From contig JARGXX010000059.1 in assembly GCA_030374765.1 (NCBI GenBank), positions 1-58,878 of the forward strand: a stretch of DNA of 58,878 nucleotides, in the 5' to 3' direction. Source of the stretch: Agarophyton chilense (Eukaryota > Rhodophyta > Florideophyceae > Gracilariales > Gracilariaceae). Under the pieces are notes generated by a model. That model was not told the DNA's origin and made no database searches. It saw only the letters and a program-made list of their open reading frames with translations. Both the position numbers and the translations under genes were made by a program. Positions 30,873-42,306 of this stretch are shown in pieces. Position 1 is the stretch's first letter; each line of letters opens with the position of its first letter.

Positions 30873-31171
30873 CTCTTCCTTCTTCAACCAAAGTTTTGCT
30901 CGGATCTTTTTGTTTCCGAAATATCCTGAGAGTTGAAGATGAGTTTGTCAGTAAATAGCGTAAGCTGGAGAGCATCTGTCTTCTTGGTGAGTAGATCTGC
31001 AAGGTTGGAGTTGCCAGGAACCCAAGATATTTTGTCCACTGCACCAGTCTGAAATTCATATTGGACGCAGCTAACGTCTCCGCGAATAGACTTGTCAATA
31101 GAGTTTTTCTGCATCAAGAGTGGTGTGAATAAATCCTTTGATTCAACTGCAATTCTCAGTTTAACATCCAA
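30853..31171 (-). pseudogene. Copia RNase H C-terminal fragment
   Basis: It reads LRIAVESKDLF then DKISWVPGNSNLADLLTKK, the standard end of copia RNase H, with the ADLLTK motif. It is joined upstream to the RT fingers in a different frame with nothing of the RT palm between them. Confidence 0.8.
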
Positions 31172-31685
31172 ATCTGACAGCTCCGGGTATGCCTTCTTTG
31201 CTTAAGACGGTTCTTAAGTCATCTTCGCTACCATGAGGTGCTATTCGTTCTTTTAGCTTCAAAGAGCCATGGTCATTAGTCTTGATTTTGTAAAGTGTGT
31301 GACTATTGATTATATTTGAGTTCGGAGGAACTTCGTCGTGTGTGACAGGGCGCACAGTCTTGATGAAGGTTTCCTCTTCTAACTTGTATGCATTGACTAG
31401 AGGGTATTGGTGGAACCCTTGTGCGTGGTGCTTGAGGAATGGCTTATTCCCGAAATGCTTTACCATTGACGACTGAACAGCTTTCTCAGTGCTAGTGACT
31501 TGTAAATCAGGCAGTGTTGAACTAGAGCTAGAGCTAGCTGTAAGTGCATTGTTGTAGTTCCAAACTTCCTTTATCATATCTAGGAGTTCTTTGTCGCCGT
31601 CCTCATAATAGTTGTTTAGACGACCATCTTCGTCTGCTGAATGCACAGTTCCTGGATAAAAATGCGCAGCCATGGGCCAGAGCAC
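31161..31685 (-). pseudogene. Copia RT N-terminal (fingers) fragment
   Basis: It includes VPPNSNIINSHTLYKIK and DHGSLKLKERIAPHGSEDDLR, equivalent to the copia RT entry region (V-x-x-K-x...G-x-x-K-x-R-x...G-x-x-D). Upstream is a low-similarity linker with a Ser run. The frame leaves RT similarity at ~31195 and then stops. Confidence 0.78.
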
Positions 31686-31791
31686 TGAAACAATGTGTCC
31701 AACTGACGGTTTATCATACGGAGAGTCCGTCGATAGTACATCATCAGCAGCTGCATTCTCATGATACGATGTAGCCTGGGAGTCAAAACAT

Positions 31792-32982
31792 CTACTTGGT
31801 ACTATATTCCGGACTTGCTTCGGCAGTCGTTACAGGCAACGTGCCTGCAGAACTACGCTGTTCAATAGAGAGTTCATCTACCGAGCCCATTCCTTCCTGT
31901 ACTAGTTGGGCGAAGCTCTCTTTAGAAAGTGCTGGCCAGGTATCTTCAAAGGCGGCAATAATTTCCCGACCCTTGCGTCCTGGAACGGTCACTGAGCGAG
32001 CAGCTCTGTTGACTAAGAGGATCGGTTTGGGATCCGTCCACTTTCCTCTCTTTTCATAGTCTTTCTTTTGGTTGACTTCAACAAAGTCACCAACTGCGAT
32101 TGGTGGTTCAGTCACAGAATTTGAGCGAAGAATTAGCGCTAGTTTGCGGCGTTCTTGTAGCTGGTCACGAGCAATGCGAACATCGTCAGGTATAGCAGTT
32201 TTGTTAGGCTCGGCGGCAATAGGATTTGAGAAGCCTTTCGCTAGTTCAAATGCAGACAAGGTGTTGTTACCGTAAAGATCGTTAGAAATACACAGAGGCT
32301 TGTATGCAGCTACTTTGGGGTCAAACTCGGAACCAGCATCCTCTTTTAGGTTAATAAAGATGCTGCGAAAGATGTTATGCTTAGACACTATCGCATTTTT
32401 CGAGTGCCTGCCAGGAGGCACTCGATGAATCGGTATTCCAAGCTTCTTGGCGTAGCGCTTGAACGATCCGACTTGGAAGGCTTTGTCTGCACGAATAGAG
32501 TCAGGGTACCAGAACTGGGATAACCAGGAGGCTTCAAAGGCAAAAATAGCCTCTGTAAGACTTGTTGAAGTTACTACAAGAGCACTTGAATATCTTGTAA
32601 TTAGATCCATCAAGTGCATTTGCAGCATCTCATCAAAAAAAAGATCGACACATAAAACCTCGTTGTAGTTCTTAGAAAGGGAACTAATGGAGACCTTGAG
32701 ACTGGGCTGCGGCACCGCTGCGGAGCGACAAGCAGTGCAGCGATTGATCATTTCCGTGAGCTACGACTTTACGGTCTCAATCCAGATTCCATTCCTCTCT
32801 AGCAAGAGCTTGTAGTCACTATAGCTTGCATGGCCACATACGTGTTTGTAGGCCTTGTCTATAATCTTCTTTACATCACACCATGGTGTGGTGTCAAGAG
32901 TTACTGCAGAGGCTCGAAAGAGTAGAGCCGTCATTGCAGTGAGATGTAAAGATTCCCAATGCCGAGTAGCTAAGGAAGCCAT
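31792..32982 (-). pseudogene. Copia integrase with altered catalytic Glu
   Basis: One frame from 32982 to 31792 has a single TAG at 32761, just before LTEMINRCTAC. Catalytic Asp 1 is in VLCVDLFFDEM and Asp 2 in SIRADKAFQVG. At the third position relatives have R-H-x-K-N-x-I-E-x-K-H, but this copy reads RHSKNAIVSKH, so Glu is Val (GTG). The C-terminal part holds IAVGDFVEVNQKK and a GRKGREIIAAFEDTWPA block. The protein would insert element DNA; with the Glu lost it should be inactive. Confidence 0.8.
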
Positions 32983-33061
32983 TATTGATTATGGAAAGGT
33001 GGTCTCGGTGTCCGTGAGAGACGAACATAAGTGCATTTCTGCCTATGTGCTCGGTATTAGC

Positions 33062-33370
33062 TTATCGAGTCACGTTTCTTCCAATGACCCACTGGGGTGA
33101 TCCGTCTAGAACAAGGTGCTTGATCCGAACTGAATTACCGTGGTCAGATGTCGCAGTGAGGGCAATTGATCCTAGTATGTGACGTGCTGAACTGGTGTGC
33201 CGGCCAGTTCCGTACTGCCAGTGCGTGTGTCCGTTGAGTGCCAGGGGTATGGCATCTAGCTTCGGGTTAGCTGGCAATCCGATGTGATCGGCTAGTAAGT
33301 TCAGTTCTATTTATCCAGTTGCGGAGAACGATGCTTCGTCGTCAAGCAGTGGTCCGAGTTCGACCAGAGA
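33062..33370 (-). pseudogene. Copia protease fragment
   Basis: LGPLLDDEASFSATG (33365–33311) matches the LGPLLDDGAPYSASG of the relic at 1.7 kb, so D-D-G-A has become D-D-E-A here and the active-site Gly is lost. In another frame GHTHWQYGTGRHTSSARHIL and SPQWVIGRNVT follow. Confidence 0.75.
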
Positions 33371-34307
33371 TGTATCGGTACTGGCGGATGAGCTAGTCAG
33401 AGTTGCCATATTAAATGAGACAGTCTTCCTCTTAGACTTGTCTCTGCTGTGCTGATCATGGTAAGGTGTGTTTCCAGTGCAATTAGAGTGACGACCGTTT
33501 TCTTTGGACCCAGATGGGCCATGAAATGACTTCATATGCGATGGGAATGAGCTGTCGGGATAGTGGTTGCGCCTCCAGTGTCCATATTTTCTGCATTCAT
33601 CACAGGGATACTTTAAAATGGAAGATTGTCCCTTGTAACGGCTTCTGTGACTGCGAAGATGTTCTCGAGTATGGCTTGTTCTAGCAGAGCTGGCAACAAG
33701 CGATCCAATTTCGCTGTTTGGGGAGGTCTTATCGCAGTGCTTAATGACCGAGGCTACTGATTGATCCGTTATAGAGTTGATAAACTCTTCATTCGACGAC
33801 TGCAAAATGAGGTTCTCATCAGATGATTCGCCTGCTGCCATAACGGAAACCCGTTTGGAGTCATCAATGGCGGAATTAGATAGTAGCATTAAAGCAGTAA
33901 TGCACTCGGGTAGCCTGATAGTAGAAGATATGGAGTTGAACTTTGGAACTTGTGTCGAGAATCGAGACTCGAAGTTCTTCATGGTCTCGGTGCTGCAACG
34001 GCGAGTATTCCATAGCATATTGAGCGCGGGAAGCTTCACTTACTATAGAGAGGGCATCCTTCTGATATATATTGCCCACGAAGAAGTCTACTTCCCAATC
34101 TTCAATCAGCTCAGTCTGTGACATTCCAGTGCGAAGATCTTTTGCACGGCCATAAAATTGAGATTTGATACAAACAGCCTGCATTGCTGTCGGCATCTTG
34201 CTGCTATTAGAGTCTGGGAGAGTTTTGTGAAACGTCTGCCAGAGCTTGACTGCATCTTGATATTCTTCCTGGTCACCCCTCCCATCAGTCCATGGAGGGG
34301 ATCTCAC
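33311..34307 (-). pseudogene. Copia Gag with zinc knuckle
   Basis: Two overlapping frames. The upstream one (34307–33876) has FHKTLPDSNSSK and KSQFYGRAKDLRTGMS. The second (34039–33311) has LPECITALMLLSNSAID and the nucleocapsid-like CDECRKYGHWRRNH, a C-x2-C-x4-H-x4-H arrangement instead of the usual CCHC. Similarity to the plus-strand relic at 826–1700 runs throughout. Confidence 0.75.
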
Positions 34308-34524
34308 ATCCCAGGAGAACTTGGTCCTAGACGAAAAGTTGGCTTAGAATGCTGGGCCCATCACTAAAAAAAATTAGACTGCGCCTTCGTGCTTGGTCGA
34401 GCTAGTCGACTGAGAACGACAAATTCAAGTGCTTTCTGTCAGTGTAAAACAAATTCCACATTGAGAGAGAGGTCTCTACCTCTTCCCGCTGGTTTACCAA
34501 CTACAAACATGGTGATTTGTAAGG

Positions 34525-34684
34525 ACACACAATTACAACATATAAGCGTGCGCAATACATTACAAAAACTGTTGCCACGAAATAATATCAACGAGTCACG
34601 GTACAGCCATGAAGAATACAAATACGAAAAGATGGGGCGGTTGCATCAAGAGAAGGTCAGTTTCATCAACCTACCATTCTAATA
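34525..34684 (-). repeat. 5' LTR of the GalEa-like element
   Basis: Partner of 30712–30872, with the same orientation relative to the element. About 20% divergence indicates an old insertion. The sequence between it and the Gag start (34310–34520) would hold the leader and primer-binding site, but no clear tRNA match was seen. Confidence 0.75.
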
Positions 34685-34689
34685 GAAGC

Positions 34690-35410
34690 ATTCACGTTAG
34701 TCGGTTATCACAGTTTTTATGAATATAATCCGTTCATTGTAACAATTCCTATCATTGTCGATGACAGTACACATTCATCTTTAGTGCTCAGTCTGCTTTT
34801 TCCCTTAATAAGATTTCTACACCAATCGTGCATTTGACTAACTTTACTTCTTCAATCAACACTTTTCTTTGAAAAACAAAGTATTGAGAGTGCTACCAAA
34901 TAAAAGAAGAAGCTTATTTATCTTCGTAATCATCTTCGAGAACTCATACAAGTGCGTACGTTAAGTTTTTTTCAAACTCTTTGTAAGATTTTAAGTTGTG
35001 GTCGAGATCTGTTTGGCTACGTTTCCCCTTTCCAAAACAGTTTTAACACTACAGTCAAAGAACGTGGTATTTCTTTGTCATCGCAGATATTTCGAAATAT
35101 TTACAGTGCTTCCTTCCAGTTATCAGTAGTTGTTTCGTTATGAATATTTAAAGGAGCCTGCCAATTTGGGCAAACTGTATATCAGATGAGACGTTCAGTC
35201 TAACCAGAGCTAGGGCTGCCCGCACATGGGAAGAGAGGCGGCCTGAGCCGGAAGCAGCCACTAGTATTGCGTGCTTTTTCTCAGCCGTTCCACTGGCTTT
35301 GGCTCAGCCGTGCCATCGTCTCATAACTCGCTTCGGCACGAGAACTCTCAGTAAAAATAATAGAGAAAGCTGGCCGCTGCTTCCAACTGCGAACAGATCC
35401 AGCACTGTTT
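34690..35410. other. No recognised gene
   Basis: AT-rich up to about 35150, then GC-richer. A stretch near 34846–34900 (CTTCTTCAATCAAC...) resembles 30880–30905 at the other end of the GalEa-like element, so element-derived DNA may extend past the LTR defined here. Confidence 0.4.
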
Positions 35411-35413
35411 GTG

Positions 35414-35455
35414 CAGCCAATGAGAAAGGAGCCACTGACGTCTTTTCATTGGCTG
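35414..35455. promoter_or_regulatory. CCAAT–CRE–ATTGG palindrome, possible bidirectional promoter
   Basis: CAGCCAATGA (35414–35423) and TCATTGGCTG (35446–35455) are perfect inverted 10-mers, each a CCAAT box. A TGACGTC CRE core lies between them (35436–35442). CCAAT boxes bind NF-Y and TGACGTC binds bZIP factors in other eukaryotes. The symmetric layout suits divergent transcription. The target genes are not identified. Confidence 0.5.
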
Positions 35456-35578
35456 CCCGCCGTAGTAGGGACGGTCAGGTGGTCGCCGGCGCCTCCACTT
35501 AATGAGCCCGAGAATCGCGACGCTCCCGTACTTAATCCCGGACTCTGTTCACATCCTCGTATGGTGCGACTCACACAT

Positions 35579-35638
35579 CTTCAGTCGTAGCTTCAGTCTC
35601 AGCTTCACTCACAGCTTCAGCCGCAGCTTCAACAGCAC
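35579..35638 (-). repeat. 12-bp repeats encoding Ala/Glu-rich sequence on the minus strand
   Basis: CTTCA recurs every 12 bp at 35579, 35591, 35603, 35615 and 35627, with degenerate copies to about 35735. On the minus strand one frame reads EAAAEAVSEAETEATTE, and a nearby frame ends GAEAAVKAAVEIVV. It may be a low-complexity coding segment downstream of the retinoblastoma-like frame, or a simple microsatellite. Confidence 0.6.
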
Positions 35639-35739
35639 CTCGAGCAAATAGCTTCAGCGGGTTTTTGCAGTGTTCCCAAGCGCGACTCAAACAACTATCT
35701 CAACCGCAGCTTTAACAGCAGCTTCAGCTCCAGTGTCAG

Positions 35740-36059
35740 ATTCTTCAGCCAAGGAAATGTTTGAGCTTTTGCCTTCGTATCGTCTTTCGGACGAAATACC
35801 CATGAAAGCACCCAGAGACCAATAGCCCATTTTACAAGCCGAGGGGATGCTTCGGCTATGAGATGCTCGCTTGAGCTTTACCATCTTGTGAATCTCAGAA
35901 CTGCCCTCGGTTGTAATCGGATATGTACATTTCTACGGAGCGCTACAACTATCTACTGCACCAAACTCACCTTCAGACCTCCATGTCGTCCCCATCGGCA
36001 CCTTGCGACACATTACCATCTTCCGCATCTCCTGAATCGGTCTCTGTACTGCTCACAAC
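35740..36059. other. No recognised gene; 3' flank of the retinoblastoma-like frame
   Basis: Short open frames on both strands, none with known features. On the minus strand this would be 3' untranslated or terminal-exon sequence of the retinoblastoma-like gene. Confidence 0.4.
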
Positions 36060-36983
36060 TCAACTTGATCTTCCGATGACTTCTTGCACCTCCCGCCGCA
36101 CTGCGGTACATCTTGCGTCGGCAACCGGCCCATCGAAACTCAGTGGTCGATACCGTCTTCTCTCCCAGCTTCTGTGACTCACTGCAACATTTCCGATAGG
36201 ACTTTCCCCAAAGGCGAATGGTGACCGAGTACCCGGTGTCATTGAACCCAGATCGTTGCCTTGACTTCTCCGCACGCTGTGCTGTCAACTCAGAGCCATA
36301 TTCCTCGTTGACGGTGACATGAGAGAAACAAAAATCGATCCGATTTGTTTTGGGGATCTTTGTGTCTTCATGATGTGCATAGCACTCTGCAATAATTTAC
36401 GATCAATATCCCCAAACATTTTCTTTTGTTCCCTTCCCTGACGGCGGCTTGCCCGTCTGGAAAGGTCATTCAAACCTTCTGAAGCTTGGTCGTCTGCCTT
36501 ACTTGCTCGCAATGCTTCCGCTAATCTCTTTGCATCTCGGCCTTCAATATCTTCGCCCGTCGGTACGATGAAGTTGCTCATGTAAGGCACAAACACTTCG
36601 TTATAGAAGCGAATGATATCGCCTGTCTCTTCAGCCGTCGATTCCGGTCGTGGCCCACTATCATCGGCAGCATCTTCCGCCAACAAATGTCCGAAATCTC
36701 CGAGAAAAATGTTACGGGACACTGGTGGAGAATTGCTCAGAAATGTGGAATCACTTGTGTGCTCCAATTGATTGTAGTGCCACACGATATGGCGGAACTG
36801 CAGTTGGATATGTTGGATCTTGGCCACGCCATCTATCACAAACAGGATGATCAAGTCAATATGTCTGTTGACTGTCAAATTCCATCTGCACCACAGAGCA
36901 TACTGCACGCTTTTCCACACTGCCGAACGAAGGTTGGTTTGGGTGTCCAAATCAGGGGATCGCAGGCAAGAGAGAGAGAGCAT
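36060..36983 (-). pseudogene. Retinoblastoma-related protein, pocket B and C-terminus, truncated
   Basis: The minus-strand frame has pocket-B signatures VWKSVQYALW, NRHIDLIILFVIDGVAKI, LQFRHIVWHY and DIIRFYNEVFVPYMSNF, then C-terminal family blocks PKQIGSIFVS, SPSTRNMAL and MTPGTRSPFAFGESP. Rb proteins bind E2F and LxCxE partners and gate the G1/S transition in the nucleus. Pocket A and the N-terminus are not present upstream. The open start could be a splice acceptor, TTCGTTCGGCAG before the VW codons near 36920. A TGA (36285–36287) splits the frame before the FGESP block; a CGA-to-TGA change would explain it. The gene straddles the left edge of the right 22-kb repeat. Confidence 0.72.
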
Positions 36984-37323
36984 TGCTAAGCAACGAGTGC
37001 GCGCGGTTGGCAGCGTGCCGGGGCATTATGCGGGCGTACTGCTCGTCGCGCAAGACCGTGAGAAGGGTTTCGAGTGCATGGTTGGGTTTGTTGAGCAAAG
37101 AGACGGCGTCCATGACGGCGCACATGAGCGTGGTGTGATGAGCGGTGAAATTGGGCTGATCGGATGCGCGCAGGGACGAGAGCAAGTCGGGAAGTAGGGC
37201 GGCGACTACTTCAAAGTGATATTCGTGAGGGTGATGGAGCACGGCAAGAAGCGCGGAAAGGATGGCGTGCGTATGAATGTCGACAGCTAGTGACAGGATG
37301 CCATGTAATGCGCACGCGAGCAC
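36952..37323 (-). CDS. Hypothetical Leu/Ala-rich helical ORF, right copy
   Basis: Same product as 167–538, with one synonymous change. Here the neighbouring retinoblastoma-like frame is intact and overlaps its last ~30 bp in another register, at a CTCTCTCTCT run. A 1-base slip in that run would fuse the two frames, so they could be parts of one gene. The helical sequence shows no pocket-A motif, which argues against it. Confidence 0.35.
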   Translation of the reverse strand: MLACALHGILSLAVDIHTHAILSALLAVLHHPHEYHFEVVAALLPDLLSSLRASDQPNFTAHHTTLMCAVMDAVSLLNKPNHALETLLTVLRDEQYARIMPRHAANRAHSLLSNALSLLPAIP

Positions 37324-37610
37324 TTACGTGCTCTGACGCCCGTTCCAACTTGCATTCGTAGTTAGTGCCTTTACATGAGCAATTACTATTGTCTACATAA
37401 ACACAGCAAGATGAATCTGCAGGTCATCTGACTACACGGACGCCGGGGCACCCAAGTTGTCTAAGAAACATAGCTACAGTTGTTACCCCGCTCAATACTT
37501 AGTTATGGGCCCAGCACCAGCCTCATCCTCCGGCACGCGCAGCCGTCCACGTTTTTCTTAGGACCTGAAAAACGTCCTGTGGACTGACGGCAAAGGCAAC
37601 CAGGAAGATT

Positions 37611-38946
37611 ATGCAAAGTCAGTGGCACTATAAGACTTCATTTCACGAGAAATTGCCCGACTCAAAATCGAGCAAGATAGCGTTACCGCTTCGCAGAACA
37701 ATTCTGAAGAGCCAGCTGTATGGAAGGTCTCGAGATCTGCGTTCTACGATCAGTGACGAAGATGTTGCTTCAGATGAAGAAGCCGACAAGATCGTCAAAA
37801 CCATCTATAAGTGAGATTCGCTGTCTGTTGTCAGTGAGGTTTATGGGAACTTTATCACGCTTCTGAATATGAAGCGCTCCGGCAATTAAACGTTCCCCAA
37901 TTTCGAACTTAGATTAGATGCTTCGGCGTCTAAGTTTCACGCTCAATCTGAATCCGCCAAGTTGCCAGAGTCGCTGACAGCCTTCATGCTTTTGAAAAAC
38001 TCAGCTGTCGACAATGGGCAGCGTGTCTCGGTGCTTGCGGCGACATCAACGAACAGCACTTTGACTGCTACTGCGACGACGACGGATTACCTCAACACTA
38101 TGTCGTATGAGAAAATGGCGTCTGTCTTTCGCCAGTGTGATGAAGTCCCTCATGCACACTCTACCGGCTCCCCACAGCCGCTTTCAATCGCTGCCAATGC
38201 AGCACAGCTCCTGCCGCGCAACTAGAACCGCCCCGACAGTCGCAACAAGGGTAGACTCCTTTCCATGCGCTATCCTTGTGACATTTTCAAGAAGTTTGGT
38301 CAACGGAAAAAGAACCACAACCCGGATGGTTCCTTACCCTCCCATGTGCGCTGCCTCGACTCCCCAGCTCCATCGCTGAACACGTCGCCGCCGAACAAGT
38401 ATGGACAGCAGAATGATGCCCCGAAGAAGGTTGTTTCTTTTAACTGTGCCACCATGACCAGTTCAACGGCAGCTGTCTCCGCAAATCCCGCGCCTGCCCG
38501 TCTCGGTCCTCTCCTAGATGACGGCGCACCGTACAGTGCCAGCGGACAAGTCGAGCTGCATCTCCTGTCTATCGAACTCGGATTGGCTCCCGACACTCCA
38601 CATGAAACGATTCCTGCATCGCTCAACGGCCACACCAGGTAGCAATATGACGTGGGTGCTCATGCAAGCCTCCAGCGCAGCATTCTTGGCTAGATAGTCC
38701 TGCGCGCCAAGTCTGACCTCGGAAATGACATCAACATCACCCACTTAGTGCTCGAAGGATCATCGCAGTGGGTGATCGGGAGAAATGTCACCCCCAAGGC
38801 GAACATTGTTCATTTTGGTATGAACGCTCTGTGCTTCGATGCCAACGGCGCGAACGATCCTTTGAAAATCGTTGATGACGGCTTCCTATCCTATATCTCT
38901 GTAGAACGCTTCGCATCATCCAAAGGATACCTTGTATTTACTCTCT
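37611..38946 (+). mobile_element. Decayed GalEa-like copia gag–protease relic, right copy
   Basis: Identical to 826–2161 as far as I could compare, with the same in-frame stops (37812, ~37890, 38223, 38640 and 38694). It ends at the first base of the zinc-finger array. Confidence 0.75.
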
Positions 38947-39788
38947 ACTGATCACTCGTGTGTTCATAGCTACAAAAGATACTTTTCGAGCAACGTTAAA
39001 GTAGTATGTATCGTTTTTGAATGGCAACGAAACAAGTGAGGGCATTCCAACATGTACCTCTACCCCACTACAGGAGACAAGCCAGTGACCACCACAATCA
39101 CTTACTGTCCAACTGTGTTGATATCTCGAATCACTTTGTTTCCTTCGACGACACCAACTGCGGCAACTGCACCCAGAGCAACGCCGAGCGCATTTCGTTC
39201 TGCTTGTTCGTGTCATCTGCACCAGCTTCTGATTTGCATACGCATGTGCGTCTCTTGGAACCCAACGAATGCTGTCGTATGACAGACACCGGCGCCTTGC
39301 CATGCGGTCGACATCCATGCTGACATGCGCTTCCCTCTGTTTTGGAACGAATATCAACGGCTGTTCAGTCCGCGATTTTGTTGGAGAGCACAGCTCCTGA
39401 GTTCTTTCTGTTCTGGTTTATTGCGACAAAACTGGTCCAAGATGATTCACACCGCGTTCAAATTTTGGTTTTCACAGAGGATGGAAACCAGTGTGCTTTT
39501 CGGCTGCGATGAGAGATGATGCTCCGTGACGAAAAACTTCGAGTACTTTCGGACACTAGATCGAATTGAAACAGATCACACTTTTCAGTACTTGGACGCT
39601 GGTGTCGCCGGCGAACACCGAGCTACCTTGCGTCTTTGCCATCAAAGTTGGTCGAGAAATATCGCCCTCTTTGTGTTGAAGCGTTTCCCTCACAGTTTGT
39701 TCTGTGAACTTTACACGCGTTTCAATCCTTGCGTCTTCTCTCGAAATAAGCAAGGCATCTCACACAACAAACAACCCAATCGTTTAAT

Positions 39789-41078
39789 ATGGACAGTGAA
39801 CTTGTTGCACACCAGTTTTCGGGGTTTCTCTAGAGAAGGCGATTGCACTACACAAATCGCAGCAACCAAAACAGAAGAAGCTTAGATGAGTTTCCCCGCG
39901 CTCTCCGACTACCGCCGCTTGGAAACCCTCAAGCAGGGAGTCTTCCGAGCTTCCAATCTCTATTCGGCCGCTCGGAAGATTCAAGACTTCCATCCGGCCA
40001 TCGATTTATTTCTCAACGACTACCGCCGCTTGGAATATCTCAACCGGGAAGTCTTCCGGGTTTCGAATCTTCATTTGGCCGCCCAGGCGATTCCAGACTT
40101 CCATCTGGCCATCAATTTAGATCTCTTCGACTACCGCCGCTTGGAAACCCGCAACCACAAAGTCTTTCGAGTTTCCAATCTCTATTCGGCCGCCCATTCG
40201 GCCGCCCGGAAGATTCAAGACTTGGATTCGGTCATCAACCCACTTCTTGCGATGTCCGTCGGAGTGGAAGTGGAACCGCTCGTCCCGTGTCTCTCGAACG
40301 GTTTCAGGAAGCAAGGGGCACTCACCCCATTCCTGCACTCCAGTCCCACGGAAATGAACACTACACGGAAATCCCACACCAACACCGCCATGGGGAAACA
40401 GCGTGGCGAAGAAAAAGTGTTCTGAAACTACCTCAGGAGCGCAAGAGTCGGGATGAAGGCGCCCCAGAGATTGCACAGAGATTTTGTTCAGATAGCATTC
40501 GCCAATCTCCAGTTCATGTGCCTTATCCTGCCCCGGAAGCGTCGTGTCTCGTTCAAGAAGTTTCCCACCGGTCTCCTGAGCACAACCTCCGTGACGATTC
40601 GTTGTTGCCGATACGTACAGCTCCTGCTGGTTGCTCATCATTTCCAACCCATCAACCAGGACTCGAAAAACTTGGCATCACAGGCTCCCGTACCAAACGT
40701 CCCCAGATTTTCCAGTGTGAGTGGTGTACGAAGTCGTTTGGTCGCAAGCATCATAAGGTGCGACACATCCAAGCCATTCATCGAAAAGTGAGTTACTTCA
40801 GCTTTCACTGCGGATCTCAATCACGTCGGTCTTTTCTAACATTTCTCTTTGCAATTGCTTTTGAAACCATCTTCTTTGACATATCCATATTGGATGGGGT
40901 AACTCAGGTGCGCCCCTTTGTCTGCCCCGTATGCTCGCATCGGTTTGACCAGAAACAGAACCTAGAAAGGCATTTGAGTACTGTTCACTGCGTTGAGGCG
41001 GGGTTCAAGTGCCAGATTTGCGGCATCCTGTTTTCGCAAAGAGCGATGGCCGAATCCCACATGAAAACTGCTCATTAA
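39789..41078 (+). pseudogene. C2H2 zinc-finger copy A, right array (TAG at codon 15)
   Basis: Same sequence as 3004–4293: TAG at 39831–39833, intron 40788–40907, and the 12-bp insertion class of N-terminal repeats. Confidence 0.6.
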
Positions 41079-42306
41079 GCTTTCGAGCATTTGCAATTTA
41101 GGCTGTACAAGATCTACTTTACGGAGATGGAGGATTATTTGAGGCATGTACGCGCAGAGCACCCAAATCGCCACAGTTTATCGACGGATGTGAAGAGAGT
41201 GTAGTTGGACTGCTAAAGTCGCAAACTATACTCTCTTCACAACCGTTGATGAACTGTGACAGTGAGGGTGCTCTGCGCTTCCCTCGGTCAAAACATCATC
41301 CATGTTCAGAAAGTAGATCTTGCAAAGCTGACATTTAAAACCCCCAAAAGTCGGATGAGCATTCTCCAAATTCCCTTCCGCGTTCAGTAAACGCTCCCAA
41401 TTCTGTAAACTGCATCCACAACGCCACAAAAAAAATTCTATGTCTTTTTCGTATCTCGGATCACATCTGATCACTCGTATGGTCACAGCTGCTCAAGATA
41501 CTTTCCGAGCGACATCATAGTAGTATCTACCGTTTTTGAATATCAATGATACAAGTGAGGGCTGTCCAACATGTACCTCTATTCCACTCCAGGAGACAAG
41601 CCAGCGACCACCGCACTCACTTATGTCCAACTGTGTTGATATCTCGAATCACTTTGTTTCCTTCGACGACACCAACTGCGGCAACTGCACCCAGAGCAAC
41701 GCCGAGCGCATTTCGTTCTGCTTGTTCGTGTCATCTGCACCAGCTTCTGATTTGCATACGCATGTGCGTCTCTTGGAACCCAACGAATGCTGTCGTATGA
41801 CAGACACCGGCGCCTTGCCATGCGGTCGACATCCATGCTGACATGCGCTTCCCTCTGTTTTGGAACGAATATCAACGGCTGTTCAGTCCGCGATTTTGTT
41901 GGAGAGCACAGCTCCTGAGTTCTTTCTGTTCTGGTTTATTGCGACAAAACTGGTCCAAGATGATTCACACCGCGTTCAAATTTTGGTTTTCACAGAGGAT
42001 GGAAACCAGTGTGCTTTTCGGCTGCGATGAGAGATGATGCTCCGTGACGAAAAACTTCGAGTACTTTCGGATACTAGATCGAAGTGAAACGGATCACACT
42101 TTTCAGTACTTGGACGCTGGTGTCGCCGGCGAACACCGAGCTACCTTGCGTCTTTGCCATCAACGTTGGTCGAGAAATATCGCCCTCTGTGTGTTGAAGC
42201 GTGTCTCTCACCGTTCGTTCTGTGTACTTTACATGCGTTTCAATCCTTGCGTCTTCCCTCGAAATAAGCAAGGCATCTCACACAACAAACAACCCAATCG
42301 TTTAAT

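Larger units (their letters stand above)
30712..34684 (-). mobile_element. GalEa-like copia element with LTRs and deleted RT core
   Basis: Minus-strand order: LTR (34684–34525), Gag with zinc knuckle (34307–33370), protease (33370–33062), pre-integrase and integrase (32982–31792), RT N-terminus (31685–31190), RNase H C-terminus (31171–30884), LTR (30872–30712). This is the copia order. The RT palm, with its catalytic Asps, and the first half of RNase H are missing at a junction near 31175–31195. Stops occur between Gag and integrase. The family is the same as the relic at 826–2161. The integrase block R-H-S-K-N-A-I-V-S-K-H suggests the GalEa-type aquatic copia clade. Confidence 0.85.
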
